A DNA stretch of 64,000 nt, taken from contig PCDL01000011.1 of the NCBI GenBank assembly GCA_002778095.1, forward strand, positions 2,356,001-2,420,000. Reading direction: 5' to 3'. The notes below the pieces were generated by a model. That model did no database searches and was not told the DNA's origin. It worked only from the letters and a program-made list of their open reading frames with translations. This DNA comes from Fragosphaeria purpurea. Its lineage: Eukaryota > Ascomycota > Sordariomycetes > Ophiostomatales > Ophiostomataceae. Position numbers and translations under genes: made by a program. Below, one piece after another: positions 1-12,101 of this stretch; the first letter of the stretch is position 1; each line of letters starts with the position of its first letter.

Positions 1-514
1 TTGTTGCAGTCGTAGTGGCTTCGTTTGCAGTTGGATGTGCATCCGCAGACGCAGGCGCTGCCGCCTTCTGTGCCGCCTTCTGCGCCGCCTTCTTTTCGGC
101 CGCCTCGGCCTTCGCCTTCTTCTCGGCCTCCTGTCTGTGCTTCTCTTCTAACAGGGCGTCGACGGTGGGAAGCTCGGCTTCGTCGGTTGTGGTTGATGCA
201 GACACGGATGGCCCTAACGAAGTGGGAAAACAGTTAGCAAAATAGACAAGAAAAAACTCCATGCACGGCAAGAAGAAAAAAAGATCTGGAAAGGACTCTC
301 CAAACATACGAATTGCCTCGTCCGCAAAGATGGGGCTCGTGTTGTACCAGTACAGCGCGCCAATGGCCACACCCCAACGCGCCAACGAGCCCTTCCACGT
401 GCCGCCCCGCCGAGCAGCCGTCGTGAGCTGCCGCCGGGCGCCGCCGGAAACGACCGGCTGCCGGACCGCCCGGACAATGTGCGCCGGAGACGAGCGTAAC
501 GCAGCACGATACAT
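1..514 (-). CDS. Predicted mitochondrial protein of unknown function, 3' end off the window
   Basis: Two exons are visible: 310-514 and 213-1, joined across a 96-base intron with a GTATGT donor, a GCTAAC branch point and a TTAG acceptor. The join keeps frame (ATT C|GG CCA). The N-terminus starts MYRAALRSS and is rich in Arg, Ala and Ser with no acidic residue for about 50 residues, as expected of a mitochondrial presequence. A short hydrophobic stretch (WGVAIGALYWYNTSPIFADE) follows and looks like one inner-membrane anchor. Exon 2 gives a short acidic segment, then a Lys/Glu/Ala-rich helix (repeated EKK/AQKAA) that is probably coiled coil. The gene continues beyond position 1, so the C-terminal domain is unseen. 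I do not recognise the family; a MICOS or inner-membrane organising protein would fit the architecture but this is only inference. Confidence 0.7.
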   Translation of the reverse strand, partial: MYRAALRSSPAHIVRAVRQPVVSGGARRQLTTAARRGGTWKGSLARWGVAIGALYWYNTSPIFADEAIRMFGESFPDLFFFLPCMEFFLVYFANCFPTSLGPSVSASTTTDEAELPTVDALLEEKHRQEAEKKAKAEAAEKKAAQKAAQKAAAPASADAHPTANEATTTAT

Positions 515-2607
515 CTGGACTGTGCGTGACAGGAAACTTTTGAAACAAAAGAAGAAAAAATGTAGATAGGTACAAGATTTGAGACAAAGGAAAACGACAA
601 GAAAAGAAAGAAAGGAAAAAGAGGTGGGAGAACGATTGGCAAATGCGACTCGATGATCGGGACGTGGAGAGAGAGCTTGATTAGCAGAGAGTCGCCAAAA
701 AATTTCGAGGACTCCGAATTGGTCAGCATAAATGCGAACGACCGGTTCTTCTGATGGAGGCCTGTGATTGGCTGAACGCCGCCTGCTGGGCAAAACACCA
801 AACGCCGCCCGAAAGCGGGATTTCCCAGGTCGCCTACAGCCGCCCCTCGGTAACAGCGGCGGCGTGTTCACAGCGGAAAAGGGCAACAGAACTTCCGGCA
901 GCATTTCGGTGAGGTGCGTTGCCTGCCGACATCATGTATTGCTCGCGTGCTTCATTCTCGTGTATAACCACCGTAGTATTATTGTGCCTGCAGGCGTATG
1001 TTTTGCTGAATGCAACATCACACGTAAAACGAGATGCTGTACAAGAAGATGAAGCAAAAGTAGTTGCCGTTACTTCTTTACCAGACATTTGCCCCAGTCA
1101 TCGTCGTCTTTGTTTCCTTGGACAATTCTTTGCTTAGCACAGGGTATTCTGGTCCTTGGGCTTGATGGGACCCTTGACGCGATGGCGTGAGATCGTGTAA
1201 ACATGTCTTCAGCATCGTGAATGTCCGCGCGAGGCCGGATGTGGCGAGGTAATTCATCCGGGTCTCGATGTGCGGCAGAGGAGAGAGATTACGGCCGAAA
1301 TGGTGTAAGATACGGTGTCTTGGACATCGCAGTGGAAGCAGTCAGACACGGCTGCATCCAAGACGAAAGCCACCAGAAGCAGCCTCCTCAAGCGTATGAC
1401 CCTCGTGCTTTCTTATGCATCTTAAAATACGCTTCGAGGCATCAAAGGTGAAAAGAAATTATAAGTGGCTTTTGTCCGATTTTTCATTCTTCTTGTTCTG
1501 TAAATTCACGTATCTCGAGGAAGGGGAAAAAAGACGAGGAGATATAGAACGACAACGCTCAGCAACAGTCACGAAAACGAGAGCTAAAAGACATGTAATA
1601 AATCCTCACGGGTTTTGTCGCCGTAGACAACACCTGTACAAGTTGACTTTAAACCGGTAACGTCAAATCTTGACTAGGTAGAGGTTCTTAGGGAAACCGT
1701 TCGAGGCTGTAGAGTCACGATAGCGTTTTCCTACGTGAAACTTTCGTCTTAACCGAAGTAGAAAAAAAGACATGTCCCAAAACAGAGAGATCGATCTTTG
1801 CACACGAACATACAGCTTCCGTTTTTGAATTGGCAAGGGAACACTCGGCGGTTGATACCGAAATCTGGCCTCCATGTCTATGGCCGAAGCCTTTCGTGGT
1901 ATTTCTGTTTTACTTAATATTTCTTTGGTTATCAACATTCAATTGAACTTTTGTATGATTTGAGCAAAAGCAATGCAAAAGGGCGATGGAAATGATCGGT
2001 ACAGTCCTCATAGCGTCTTACAGGGCGTTGATGAGAGAAGAATTGCGTTCATTGACGTTAGAATTCAGGGGCACAAAACCCGGTTTGGGTGCCTGTAAGG
2101 GTGCCTCAGGCAAGTATACAGCGGCGCTTCACGTGCTCCACGTCACCCCTGACGCCTGCGACCAGCTGGCAAACCTCCGCCAACCGCGCCGCGCCTTTTG
2201 GCCCTTTCCCACCCAAACAGGAAGCTCCCTCGCGCGATGACAAAACACTGCGACTAGATGCTGCCACTAGCAGAAGAGGACAAAATCACAAAAATTCGTC
2301 TGTGATCCTCTCATTTCCTTGGCCACGTTTTGCGCTTTCTCCTCAACCACCCAACTCCCCATCATCGTCGAACACTCGGGGGGTCTTTCAGTGTCCTGAT
2401 CGTGGTCGATTTTCCTTTACCCCCTCTTGATTCGATACAGACGCTCTTTTCTTTATTTTCTTCTTTAGAGAACATATAGATTGATTGACGGCTTTTATTT
2501 GCCCTTTTTTCGGTTTTCCCGTCTTTTCTCTCGGCCGCTCTTTCGCGTGCCTGTTTCTTATCTCTTTTTGCTGGGTTTTTTCTGTCGGTTTTTTCTTCTC
2601 TCGCATC
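515..2607. other. Intergenic region, divergent promoters; no gene seen
   Basis: About 2.1 kb between the divergent mitochondrial-protein gene and spf1. Only short, unconserved ORFs in all frames. An ATTGG (inverted CCAAT) box lies near 764. From about 2440 to 2600 the plus strand is strongly C/T-rich, typical of a filamentous-fungal core promoter and leader ahead of the spf1 start codon. Confidence 0.6.
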
Positions 2608-5600
2608 ATGGCGCCGTCGCTTGTCGACAACGCGCAGATCAAGAGCGCCGAGCTCTTGGTCCCGCTGCCGGTCTACTACCATACCTACGTGTGGCCGTTT
2701 GCCGTGATGTGGCCCGTTTTTCTCTATTACTATCTCTCGCCCGAGCTCTACGAAAAGCACATTGGCGCGCCCGAATGGACGTTTGTCTGGGTCGGGTCCA
2801 TCCTCACCGTGCAGAGCTTGGCCTGGCTCAGCACCAACTGGAGCGTCAATGTCAAGGCTATCTTCACCGCGACCAAGACCAAGTCCGTCGCCGAGGCCAA
2901 GCTGATCAAGGTCATTCCTGTGGCCAACGCGGGCGCTCCAGAGATCTGCAAGATTGATCGTGACAACGTAGGTTCTCGATGTTTTTGGGGGGGGCATCGG
3001 AATGGATCCCATTCAAAACAGTGGTGCTCACAAATTGACAGGTGGGCGGCAAGACGAACACGTCCTTCCTCTTTCAAAAACGCCGCTTTCTCTACAACCC
3101 GGAAACCCAGTCGTTTGCGACGCTGGCCTATGCCATCGACGCGGACCCCAAGCCGACGTTGGCCCAGTTTCAAAAGTCCAAGGGCATCACGAGCGCAGCC
3201 GAGATCGACCGCATCGAACAGCACTACGGCACCAACACCTTTGACATTCCCGTGCCCACCTTCACCGAGCTCTTCCGCGAGCACGCCGTGGCCCCGTTCT
3301 TCGTCTTCCAGGTCTTTTGCGTCGGTCTGTGGATGCTCGACGAATACTGGTACTACTCGCTGTTCACCTTGGTCATGCTCGTCGCCTTTGAGAGCACCGT
3401 CGTGTGGCAGCGCCAGCGCACCCTCAACGAATTCCGAAGCATGAGCATCAAGCCCTTCGACCTGTGGGCGTACCGCGCCGGCCGCTGGACCGAGGTGCCG
3501 AGCGACAGGCTTCTGCCGGGCGACTTGGTGTCCGTCTCGCGCACCAAGGAAGACAGCGGCGTTGCCTGCGACATGCTGCTGATCGAGGGTACGGCCATTG
3601 TGAACGAGGCGATGCTGTCTGGCGAAAGCACCCCGCTGCTCAAAGACTCGGTCCTGCTCCGTCCGGGCGACGCCAAGATCGACCCCGAAGGCCTCGACAA
3701 GAATGCGTTCCTCTGGGGCGGCACGAAGGTGTTGCAAGTGACCCACGGGTCGCCGGATGACGCGCCGCCCAAGTCCGCGTCGGGTGTGCCGCCGCCGCCC
3801 GACGGCGGCGCAATGGCTGTAGTCATCAAGACCGGTTTCGAGACGTCGCAAGGCAGCCTCGTGCGCACCATGATCTACTCGACGGAGCGCGTCTCGGCCA
3901 ACAACGCCGAAGCCCTGTGGTTCATTCTGTTCCTTTTGGTTTTCGCCCTGGCCGCTTCGTGGTACGTGTGGGACGAGGGTGTCAAGAAGGACCGCAAGCG
4001 GTCCAAGTTGCTTCTCGACTGCGTCCTCATCATCACCAGCGTGGTTCCGCCGGAGCTGCCGATGGAGTTGAGCTTGGCTGTGAACACGAGTCTGGCGGCG
4101 CTGGCCAAATTCGCCATCTTCTGTACGGAGCCCTTCCGCATCCCCTTTGCTGGCCGCATCGACGTTGCTTGCTTTGACAAAACCGGCACCCTGACCGGAG
4201 AAGATTTGGTCGTGGAGGGCATTGCCGGTCTCGGCCTGAGCAAGGAACTGCACCCCGCGGCTGGCGGAACCGATACGCCGCGCGAAGCCGACGGTGCCCA
4301 CAGCCATATGACCCCGGTTGGCGACGCAGGCCTGGAGACGACGCTGGTGCTCGCCACGGCCCATGCCTTGGTGAAGCTCGACGAAGGCGAAGTGGTTGGC
4401 GACCCCATGGAGAAGGCTACCTTGTCGGCTCTGGGCTGGACGCTGGGCCGCAAAGACATCCTCACGAGCAAGCCGGTGTCGGCGGCCCCCATTGGCGGCG
4501 TGACCGGCACCGTCCAGATCAAGCGTCGTTTCCAGTTCTCCTCGGCCCTGAAAAGGCAGAGCGCGGTCGCTACGGTGCACGGCAAAGACCCCAAGACGGG
4601 CGGCCGCATCCAGGGTACGTTTGTCGCCGTCAAGGGCGCGCCAGAAACCATTATGCGCATGCTCGTCACCGTGCCGGACGATTACGAGGAGACGTTCAAG
4701 TACTTTACACGGATGGGCTCGCGCGTGCTCGCTCTCGCCTACAAACAACTTACCACGGACAACGAACTGGGCGCTAGCAGAATCAACGACCTCAAGCGCG
4801 AAAACGTCGAGGCCGACCTGCATTTTGCCGGTTTCCTCGTCTTGCACTGCCCCTTGAAGGACGACGCCAAGGAGGCCGTGCAGATGCTCAACGAAAGCAG
4901 CCACCGCGTCGTCATGATTACGGGCGACAACCCGTTGACGGCTGTTCACGTCGCGCGCGAAGTGGAAATTGTCGACCGCGAGGTTCTCATCTTGGACGTG
5001 CCCGACCACAGCGAAGGCGGCAAGGAGCTCGTCTGGCACAGTGTGGACGACAAGGTGCACATCAAGGTCGACGCTACCAAGCGTCTCGACCCCCAGATTT
5101 TGCGGACGAAGGATCTCTGTGTGACCGGTCATGCGCTGGCTCAGTTTCAGAACCAAGTCGGCTGGCGGGACATTCTCCGGCACGCGTGGGTGTATGCGCG
5201 CGTGTCGCCGAAGCAGAAGGAGGAGATTCTCCTTGGATTGAAGGACATGGGTTACTACACGCTGATGGCGGGTGACGGCACGAACGATGTGGGCGCGCTC
5301 AAGCAAGCCCACATTGGCGTCGCCCTTCTCAACGGCACGCAAGACGACCTCACTCGCATCGCCGAGCACGCGCGCAACACCAAGATGAAGGAAATGTACC
5401 AGAAGCAGGTGAACCTCATGCAACGCTGGAACCAGCCGGCTCCGCCGGTGCCCGTCGTCATGGCCCACCTCTTCCCGCCCGGCCCCACCAACCCGCATTT
5501 CCAAAAGGCCGTCGAGCGCGAAGCGAAGCGAAAGAACATCACCCCCGAGGAGTATGTTCGTGCACACGTGCCCGGCGGTGGCGTCGAGACGATTACGTCG

Positions 5601-6764
5601 CCGGGGGCGGCGGCGCTTCAGACGCAGCAGCAGGCGAACAACCACCAGGACCCGCGGCAGGCCAAGATGCAGCAGAAGGCGGCCAGCCTGGCCGACCAGT
5701 TCACGGCATCCATGATGGAGACGGAACTCGACGACAACGAGCCGCCCACGCTCAAGCTGGGCGACGCGTCGGTCGCGGCGCCGTTTACGAGCAAACTGCG
5801 CAACGTCATCGCCGTGCCCAACATCATCCGCCAGGGCCGGTGCACGCTGGTAGCGACGATCCAGATGTACAAGATCCTGGCGCTGAACTGCCTCATCTCG
5901 GCGTACAGTCTCAGCGTACTGTACTTGGAGGGCATCAAGTTTGGCGACGGCCAGTACACCATCAGCGGCATGCTCATGAGCGTGTGTTTCCTGTCCATTT
6001 CGCGGGCGCGGTCTGTCGAGGGCCTGTCGAAGGAGCGGCCGCAGCCGAACATTTTCAACTTTTACATCATCGGCTCCATTCTCGGCCAGTTTGTTGTCCA
6101 TGTCGTGACCTTGATCTACATTGCCAGACTTTGCGATAGACTTGACCCGTATGTTCTTTTTTTTCTTATCTCCCTTCTTTCGTTGCGCCATTTACCGTCA
6201 ATTTTTTTTTTGCTAACTTTAAGTCTCAGTCGGAGCGGTGATATCGATCTTGAAGCCGACTTTGCACCTTCTCTGCTCAACAGCGCCGTTTACCTGTTGC
6301 AGCTAATCCAGCAAATCTCGACGTTTGCGGTCAACTACCAGGGCCGGCCTTTCCGCGAATCGCTGTCGGAGAACCGGGGCATGTTTTACGGCATCGTGGG
6401 CGTGACCGGCGTTGCGTTTGCGTGCAGCACCGAGTTCATTCCGGAGCTGAACGTGGCCATGAAGCTGGTGCCCTTTTCGAGCGAGTTCAAGTGGACCATG
6501 ACGACGGTGATGATCGTCGACTACGCGGCGTGCTATCTCATCGAGATTGTGCTCAAGTGGCTCTTCTCGGACCTCAAGGCGCGCGACATCGCCGAGCGCC
6601 GGCCAGACCAGCTGGAACGCGAGCGTGTGCGCAAGGAGACGGCCCTGCGCGTCAAGATGGAGGAGGAGGCAGCCAAGGAGCGCGAAAAGGTAGCCGAGTT
6701 TGAGCGCAAACAGGCGGAGCGGATTCAGCGGGTGGAGGCCCGGCTAAGGCAAGCACAAGCCTAA
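2608..6764 (+). CDS. spf1: P5A-type ATPase, ER transmembrane-helix dislocase Spf1
   Basis: Exons 2608-2967, 3042-6148 and 6230-6764 give about 1333 residues, the usual size for fungal Spf1/P5A ATPases. All P-type landmarks are present: SGES (actuator, about 313-316), the P5-type M4 signature PPELP (about 456-460), the phosphorylated aspartate in DKTGT (Asp499) and GDGTND (about 864-869). Family knowledge: P5A pumps sit in the ER membrane and remove mistargeted or wrongly oriented tail-anchored/mitochondrial helices, affecting ER manganese, sterols and glycosylation. The N-terminal hydrophobic pairs typical of P5A are in exon 1, and the C-terminus ends in a Lys/Glu/Arg-rich helix after the last membrane segments. 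The start is the first ATG after the CT-rich leader. Intron 2 (6149-6229) is 81 bases with no in-frame stop, so the gene also reads through it (see findings). Confidence 0.95.
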
Positions 6765-7232
6765 ACATGTCGGTTCAACTCGGTTCGTTTCTTTTTTTTT
6801 TTCTTCTTTTTTTTTGGATAGGAAAAGGCATTCAGACGCAATGACCCTGTGGGTGTCTTGCGTGGATGAGAACATACATATTCCTTGGGGTGCTCGTTGC
6901 GGTACAACGATAGAACATGCCATTGCCACATATACATAATTTACGATAGAGAGAGAGGTGGTGGCCTTTTGTGATAATACAAGTTATTCAATGTTTACGT
7001 TTTTTTGATCTTTGCCCCTTGAGATTGTATTACATATCATTCAAAGTTCGTCCTTTGCTCATGTACTCGCGAAAAATTATTTCAGGAAAAGGGCCTCTAA
7101 AGCTGTCTTTGTTTGTGTGGTTTTTTTTCATTTATATTCGTGTACCATCTACCAATCGTTTGCTCGAGGGGCCCCTTTTTTCCACCATACACAAAAGAAT
7201 TTCCACGCTTCCATCGCTGGATAGAAAAAAGC
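6765..7232. other. Convergent 3' spacer between spf1 and mdh1
   Basis: 468 bases between two convergent stop codons. AT-rich with T tracts (for example 6788-6815). It holds both 3' UTRs; no ORF worth calling. Confidence 0.6.
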
Positions 7233-8492
7233 TTATTTCGCGGGGTTGGCCGCGGCAAAGGCCACGCCCTTGGCAATGTTCTTCTTGAGGTCGCCGAAGC
7301 AGGCCTCGAGCAGCTTCTGCTCGTTCGCGTCGAGGGTGCCGACGGGGAAGATGGTCTTGACGCCCTCGGGGCCGAGCTCGACCCGCGACGAGAAAAAGTC
7401 GATGCCCTGGTCCTTGTACAGCGGGCTGTCGACAAACGTGGGCTCGACGACGCCCGTCTCGCCCTGCGCCGCGCGTAGCACCGAGTCGGCCATGCGCGCG
7501 CCCGCCATGGCCATCGACAGCGTGGCCGAGCCCGCGCCGTCCTTGGCCTGCACGACCTCGTCGCCGCCAAACTGCACGCGGTGCACGAGCGCCGCGTTGG
7601 CCGACAGCGCCGGGTGGCGGCTCTGGCTGAACAGCGGCACAATGGTCACGCCGCTGTGGCCGCCGACGACGGTCACCTGCTCGTCGGCCGGGTCGGTGCC
7701 CTCGATCTCGCTGACGAAGCGGCTCGCGCGCACGACGTCGAGCGTGGTCACGCCGAACAGGCGCTTGGGGTTGTAGACGCCGCGCGCCTTGAAGACCTCG
7801 GCGACGATGGGCACGGTGCTGTTGACCGGGTTGGAGATGACGAGCACGCGGGCGTCCGGGGCGGACTCGGCGACGGCCTTGGCCAGGTCGCGGACGATGC
7901 TGGCGTTGGTGTTGAAGAGGTCGTCACGGGTCATGCCGGGCTTGCGGGGCACGCCGGCGGGAATCAGGACGACCTCGGAGCCCTTGAGGGCGCCGGCGAG
8001 GCCGGTCGGGGTGGGGTCGTAGCCCTTGACCGTGGACTTGGTGTTGACGTGGGAAATGTCGGCGGCGACGCCTGGAAAAAGGAGTTAGCCAGGTGCCGTC
8101 CAAGGCGATCTGCCGCAGACGCAGACTTTGGCCCCCCTCAAAAGACGACGGGGAGGGGACGTACCGGGACCGCCGCGGATGTCGTACAGGGCGAGCTCGG
8201 TGACGCGGGGGTTGAGCTTCAGAAGCAGAGACAGAGGCTGGCCAATGCCGCCGGCAGCGCCGAGGACAGTAACCTTGGACAGCTAAAAACAGGAAAGACG
8301 TGTCAGACAAAAGGAGGACTGGGACCAGCGAAGAAGACGCCGCACGGAACAAGTGTCCCGGCTCCGGCGAGGCAGCACGCAAGAGCGGAGAAAGCCCGAT
8401 GCAGGAGACGAGGAGGAAGAAAAAAAAAATACACTCACGTTTCTGGCCGAGGCCGAGAAGGCCCGTGATTGGATTCTGGAGGCAGCAAACAT
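7233..8492 (-). CDS. mdh1: Mitochondrial NAD-malate dehydrogenase
   Basis: Exons 8439-8492, 8165-8282 and 7233-8071 give 336 residues, the normal length of mitochondrial MDH. It oxidises malate to oxaloacetate with NAD+ in the TCA cycle. Visible motifs: the Rossmann loop GAAGGIGQP (26-34), the substrate Arg loop (KPGMTRDD, about residue 105), ISNPVNSTVP, and the catalytic histidine in GGHSGVTIVPL (His196). Exon 1 encodes exactly 18 residues, MFAASRIQSRAFSASARN, an Arg/Ser/Ala presequence, so the first intron separates targeting signal from enzyme. The protein ends NPAK with no peroxisomal PTS1, which supports the mitochondrial rather than the glyoxysomal isoform. The donor after exon 1 is GTGAGT and the acceptor TTTTAG; both later junctions restore the conserved frame. 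Confidence 0.95.
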
Positions 8493-8731
8493 GATGGCGG
8501 TTTGTGAGGAGGCGTGGATGGAAGGCAATGGCTTTCCCTGAAAGGCACGAACTGGTATGATCACTATGGGGAGGGGGGTGTAGGAGGATGAAGAATGGAC
8601 GAGACGAGAGGATCGGAAAATGGGCACAGCAAAAAATCGTATGTGTTTTATGGGATGAAAATGGTTTTTTGCGCTATATTTTGCAGGTTCTGTGGGTTTA
8701 CGGCTTACCCCGGGCGGCGGGTTTTACAACG

Positions 8732-8766
8732 GGCTGGCTGGCTGGCTGCTGGGCTGGCTGGCTGGC
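8732..8766. repeat. GGCT/GCTG tetranucleotide repeat
   Basis: Nearly uninterrupted GGCT units with one slip (ctgctggg) in the middle. It lies about 240 bases upstream of the mdh1 start codon. Likely a variable microsatellite. Confidence 0.8.
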
Positions 8767-11074
8767 GGTAACCACGCCAAAGCAATAAAATAAATTCAAA
8801 AATAAAATACGAAAATTGGACGGAAGGGGAAAAAAGGGTCCGCTGCAAAAAAAACACACCAAAAGCCGGATCTGACTAATCCGTATGTGGCTTAGCGCCA
8901 CAACATAAAAAGGAACCCGGCATACTCGGCGAAAGACGGCTCCGCTCATCACGAAACCGCTGAGAGGTTCACAAACCCCACGGCGGCCACGGTGGCATGC
9001 TTTGAAGCGAAGATGAAGGTGGCCAGCAGCAATGGCGCGTATCTCGCCAGGACGTTTCTGGCGGCCCCCATCATGCGATGCTCCCACTTTGCACATGGAT
9101 TCCGCTGTCGGACCTCCTGGCTTACTAATAAAGCGGTCGCAGCTGGCAGTTTCGACTTTACAGTCTAATTTACCACGAACACTGTGCAAATGAACTGTGG
9201 AGGCTTTGCGGAGTATTGGGAATCATGTTGATGACATTCTCGTTTTCTCGGGCAACACACAACAGTCACATAACGGGCCGATTCTCGTATTTTGACTGAG
9301 GTGTCCGCCGGAAGACGAATACGCCAAGATACATCCGTTCTGAAAACTGAGAATACTTTGATATAGAACCATCAGCGTCCTCCCCAGCAGCCGATCTACA
9401 TGAGACCGTCTACCAGGGAGTGAACGCCATAAGAGAACGAAACGAGGGGGCAGCCGGGGTGATAAGAGTGCAAAACATTCGGTATTGTGCACTGACATAC
9501 ACCTCCCCAGTGGACAAAGCTTGCTCAACGTGCAGCAGCCAGTCATGGACCGTGGGGGGAACCGGAATCCGTTGCGACGTCGGCGAGCAGAGCGCGTTCA
9601 TTCTGGCCGCTGATGGTCCCGTCCGAGCGGACGACGGCGGATCTTGTATGTACTGCGGGCCTCCGTTTGCCGGTCCGGCCACGTGGCCGCGTTAGTACCA
9701 AGTACGACCGGCAACGCGAGTGCGCGGTGGGTGTTCTCCCACAAGGGCCCGCAGCAGTCCTAAGTGGTGGGCTATGTACGATCGAACGTACCGCCAGACG
9801 TCACTGCACACATTTGTTTGCCTGAGTTTGCTTTTGTCGAGGAAGGCCACCCCATTTTGGCGCCGTGTACTGTTTTTGACTTCCGCACGGCGTGGAAGGC
9901 GTCGGTAATATTGGTAGGGACAACGCGAATACGGCAGATGCTTGACACGCCTCTATCTTGTTTCTGACGGGTCAGAAGCCACGGCAGCACCCCGACCGTG
10001 CTAGTCTTACGTGATGCCATCAACGACGATGGCGATGGGGGCAGGGCATTTCTAAAGTTTGTCGTGGAGGAGGAGGAAGTACAACGTATCGCAATCAAGG
10101 AAAGAGAGAGAAATTAGACGAGGAAGAATTGTGTGGCATGTTCGCCTGAACATGGAAAGAAAAAAATGACTATTGTGTTGCAAAGGAACAAAACAGAAAA
10201 GGGGCCAAGGGCACGCCCTTGGTTTTGGTAGAGGAAAGATGACCTCTTAAATAGCGAGCATCGTAAAACAACAGGAGAACAAGAAATAGGAAACGCTGAT
10301 TTCAAAGTGACAGCACGACACATCGTTTGTATATACGGCAAACTGGCAAACTGTGCCGCGGGCTTGTTTGTTGGGCTTCGTGCCGCCGTTCCAGCTCCAT
10401 TTCTCTTATGAAGAGGCTGAATTTGGCGTTCAAACAGAACACAACGAAAGCAGCCAAAAATGCGTTTCCACACTCCCCCCATTCCCTGTTCCTCTCCCGT
10501 GTCCAACATCCACCGGCCGGAGCGCGTCATTACGGGTACCTGGTTTTCTCGATGAAAACTCTAGAAGCGGGCTCGTGTTTGAAAACGGGGTCAGATTGCT
10601 GGCGGCCAGCAAACGATACAAAAGAGAGGGACATGCAACACGGGCTGAACATACTACTAGAGAAGACCTGTCTTTCTCAGTAATAAGTTAATACGAGCTT
10701 CGTGAGCGGACAGTTTGTAAGTGTCTTTTCGGAAGTGCGTGGCGGGCAAAGCACCCGAGGCAGAAATTTGAAGGAGCAAGCTTCGAAACATCTACGACCT
10801 TGCATGTGTCGTTCAACACTCTCGCTAGCTACAAATTGCGCCTCTGGATTTTTGATCACGCAATTCTGCCTCGGAGACTCTGGTGGTGACGGCGCTGTCG
10901 TCGATGCTCAGTGATATGACCATAACCCTTTCTCCCGCGTGGTCGCTGGGGGGGGCTCTTAATTTCGATAATCGCGACGGCGACGCAGGTTGCATCGCTT
11001 TGTTTCTGATCTCTTATCTCTTGAGTATCTCTTCTTCCATATTTACTGATTACGCCCTTTTCAGAACCCCTTTA

Positions 11075-11089
11075 TGCCCCTTCGGGGCA
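11075..11089. other. Short perfect hairpin in spacer
   Basis: TGCCCC-TTC-GGGGCA forms a six-base-pair stem with a three-base loop, or a c(TTCG)g tetraloop. A GC-rich, partly palindromic stretch (GGGCCGGCCAGGCC) follows about 10 bases later. It may be part of a structured transcript or chance; no known RNA family recognised. Confidence 0.3.
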
Positions 11090-12101
11090 ACTTGATATGG
11101 GCCGGCCAGGCCGCATCTAGCGGCAGTGGCAAACAGACAAACAAAAGAACCATATAGATGCATTAATTGTGTTCTCTCTCTCCTGTTTTCCGTGTTCTTT
11201 TGTAATCCTGCAGCTAACAGCAGAAAGTAAAAGAAGAAAAAAAGCAATCTATTTGGTTGGGCATGATATAAAATTGTTCCAGTACGTATTACCGAGTTTC
11301 CCTTTTTTTCTTTTATTTTTTTGGCACCTCCAGCCAGAACAAAGCATTTTTTCGGTCATTTGCTCGTGCTCAATATTGCTTTATATTATAGAATCCGCAT
11401 AACTGCAGCTATCAACACCATCCATGCCCTCTCTCTCTCTTTCTCAGCCATTTCGAGCCGTGTTCCCAAAGCAGCGCCAAGCGGAGCCTTTGCTTCCCCC
11501 GGCTGAATGGCCCCCATTTGCTACTCATCGCTCTCGATTTATTCTTGCGTCGTTGTTCTCGTTGGGCGGTGCCCTACCGGAGGGGATGATAAAAAAACAA
11601 ATAAGTGCTCTGAAGTTCCGTGAAATGCTATTTTTGGACGGGAACTCCTGCTCGGTCTTCCGTCACAATGTACACATGCCAAAGTGTGCGCAATGCTGTC
11701 ATGTCGCGAGCGTTCCGATTTTTTTGTAGTTTCTGGTGAAAGGGCTCTGCTTTCTTTATTGTCTCCCCCCGTCTCCATCTCTCTTCACGAGACTGGATTT
11801 TAATTATCACCAACGTTCTAGATGCAACGTTGGAGACATCGGTTTGACATCTCCAGTTGGTGCAATAGACACCGCAACCTCTGTTCTGAGTTGCCCCGAT
11901 TTTTTCTTGCCATATCCTATTATGAGAAGCTCGTGAGGCTCAAGCTCCCCTGTCTCTTGTGAGGTCTCTTCATCGTATGCTGTTTTTATTTTTGTTTATT
12001 TTTTTTTTCCCTTGGCGAACATCTACCTCCTTTGACTATGCTACCCCTATCAGTATGACTTTCCCTCTTTCCCCATCACATCACAGCAAGGGACCAAGAG
12101 A

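Larger units (their letters stand above)
8493..12101. other. Long intergenic region (3.6 kb), no gene recognised
   Basis: Lies between divergent mdh1 and the sedolisin gene. Only short ORFs without recognisable motifs, several overlapping on both strands around 9220-9700. Base composition is mixed, not the strongly AT-rich pattern of RIP-mutated repeats. It includes a GCTG repeat (8732-8766), a small hairpin (11075-11089) and pyrimidine-rich stretches before the sedolisin start (11960-12060). A non-coding RNA or degraded element cannot be excluded. Confidence 0.5.

Noticed and set aside
2748..6191. A 1147-codon open frame on the minus strand over spf1
   Set aside because: Exactly opposite the P5A ATPase exons; GC-rich codons on one strand keep the complementary frame open. 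No motifs.
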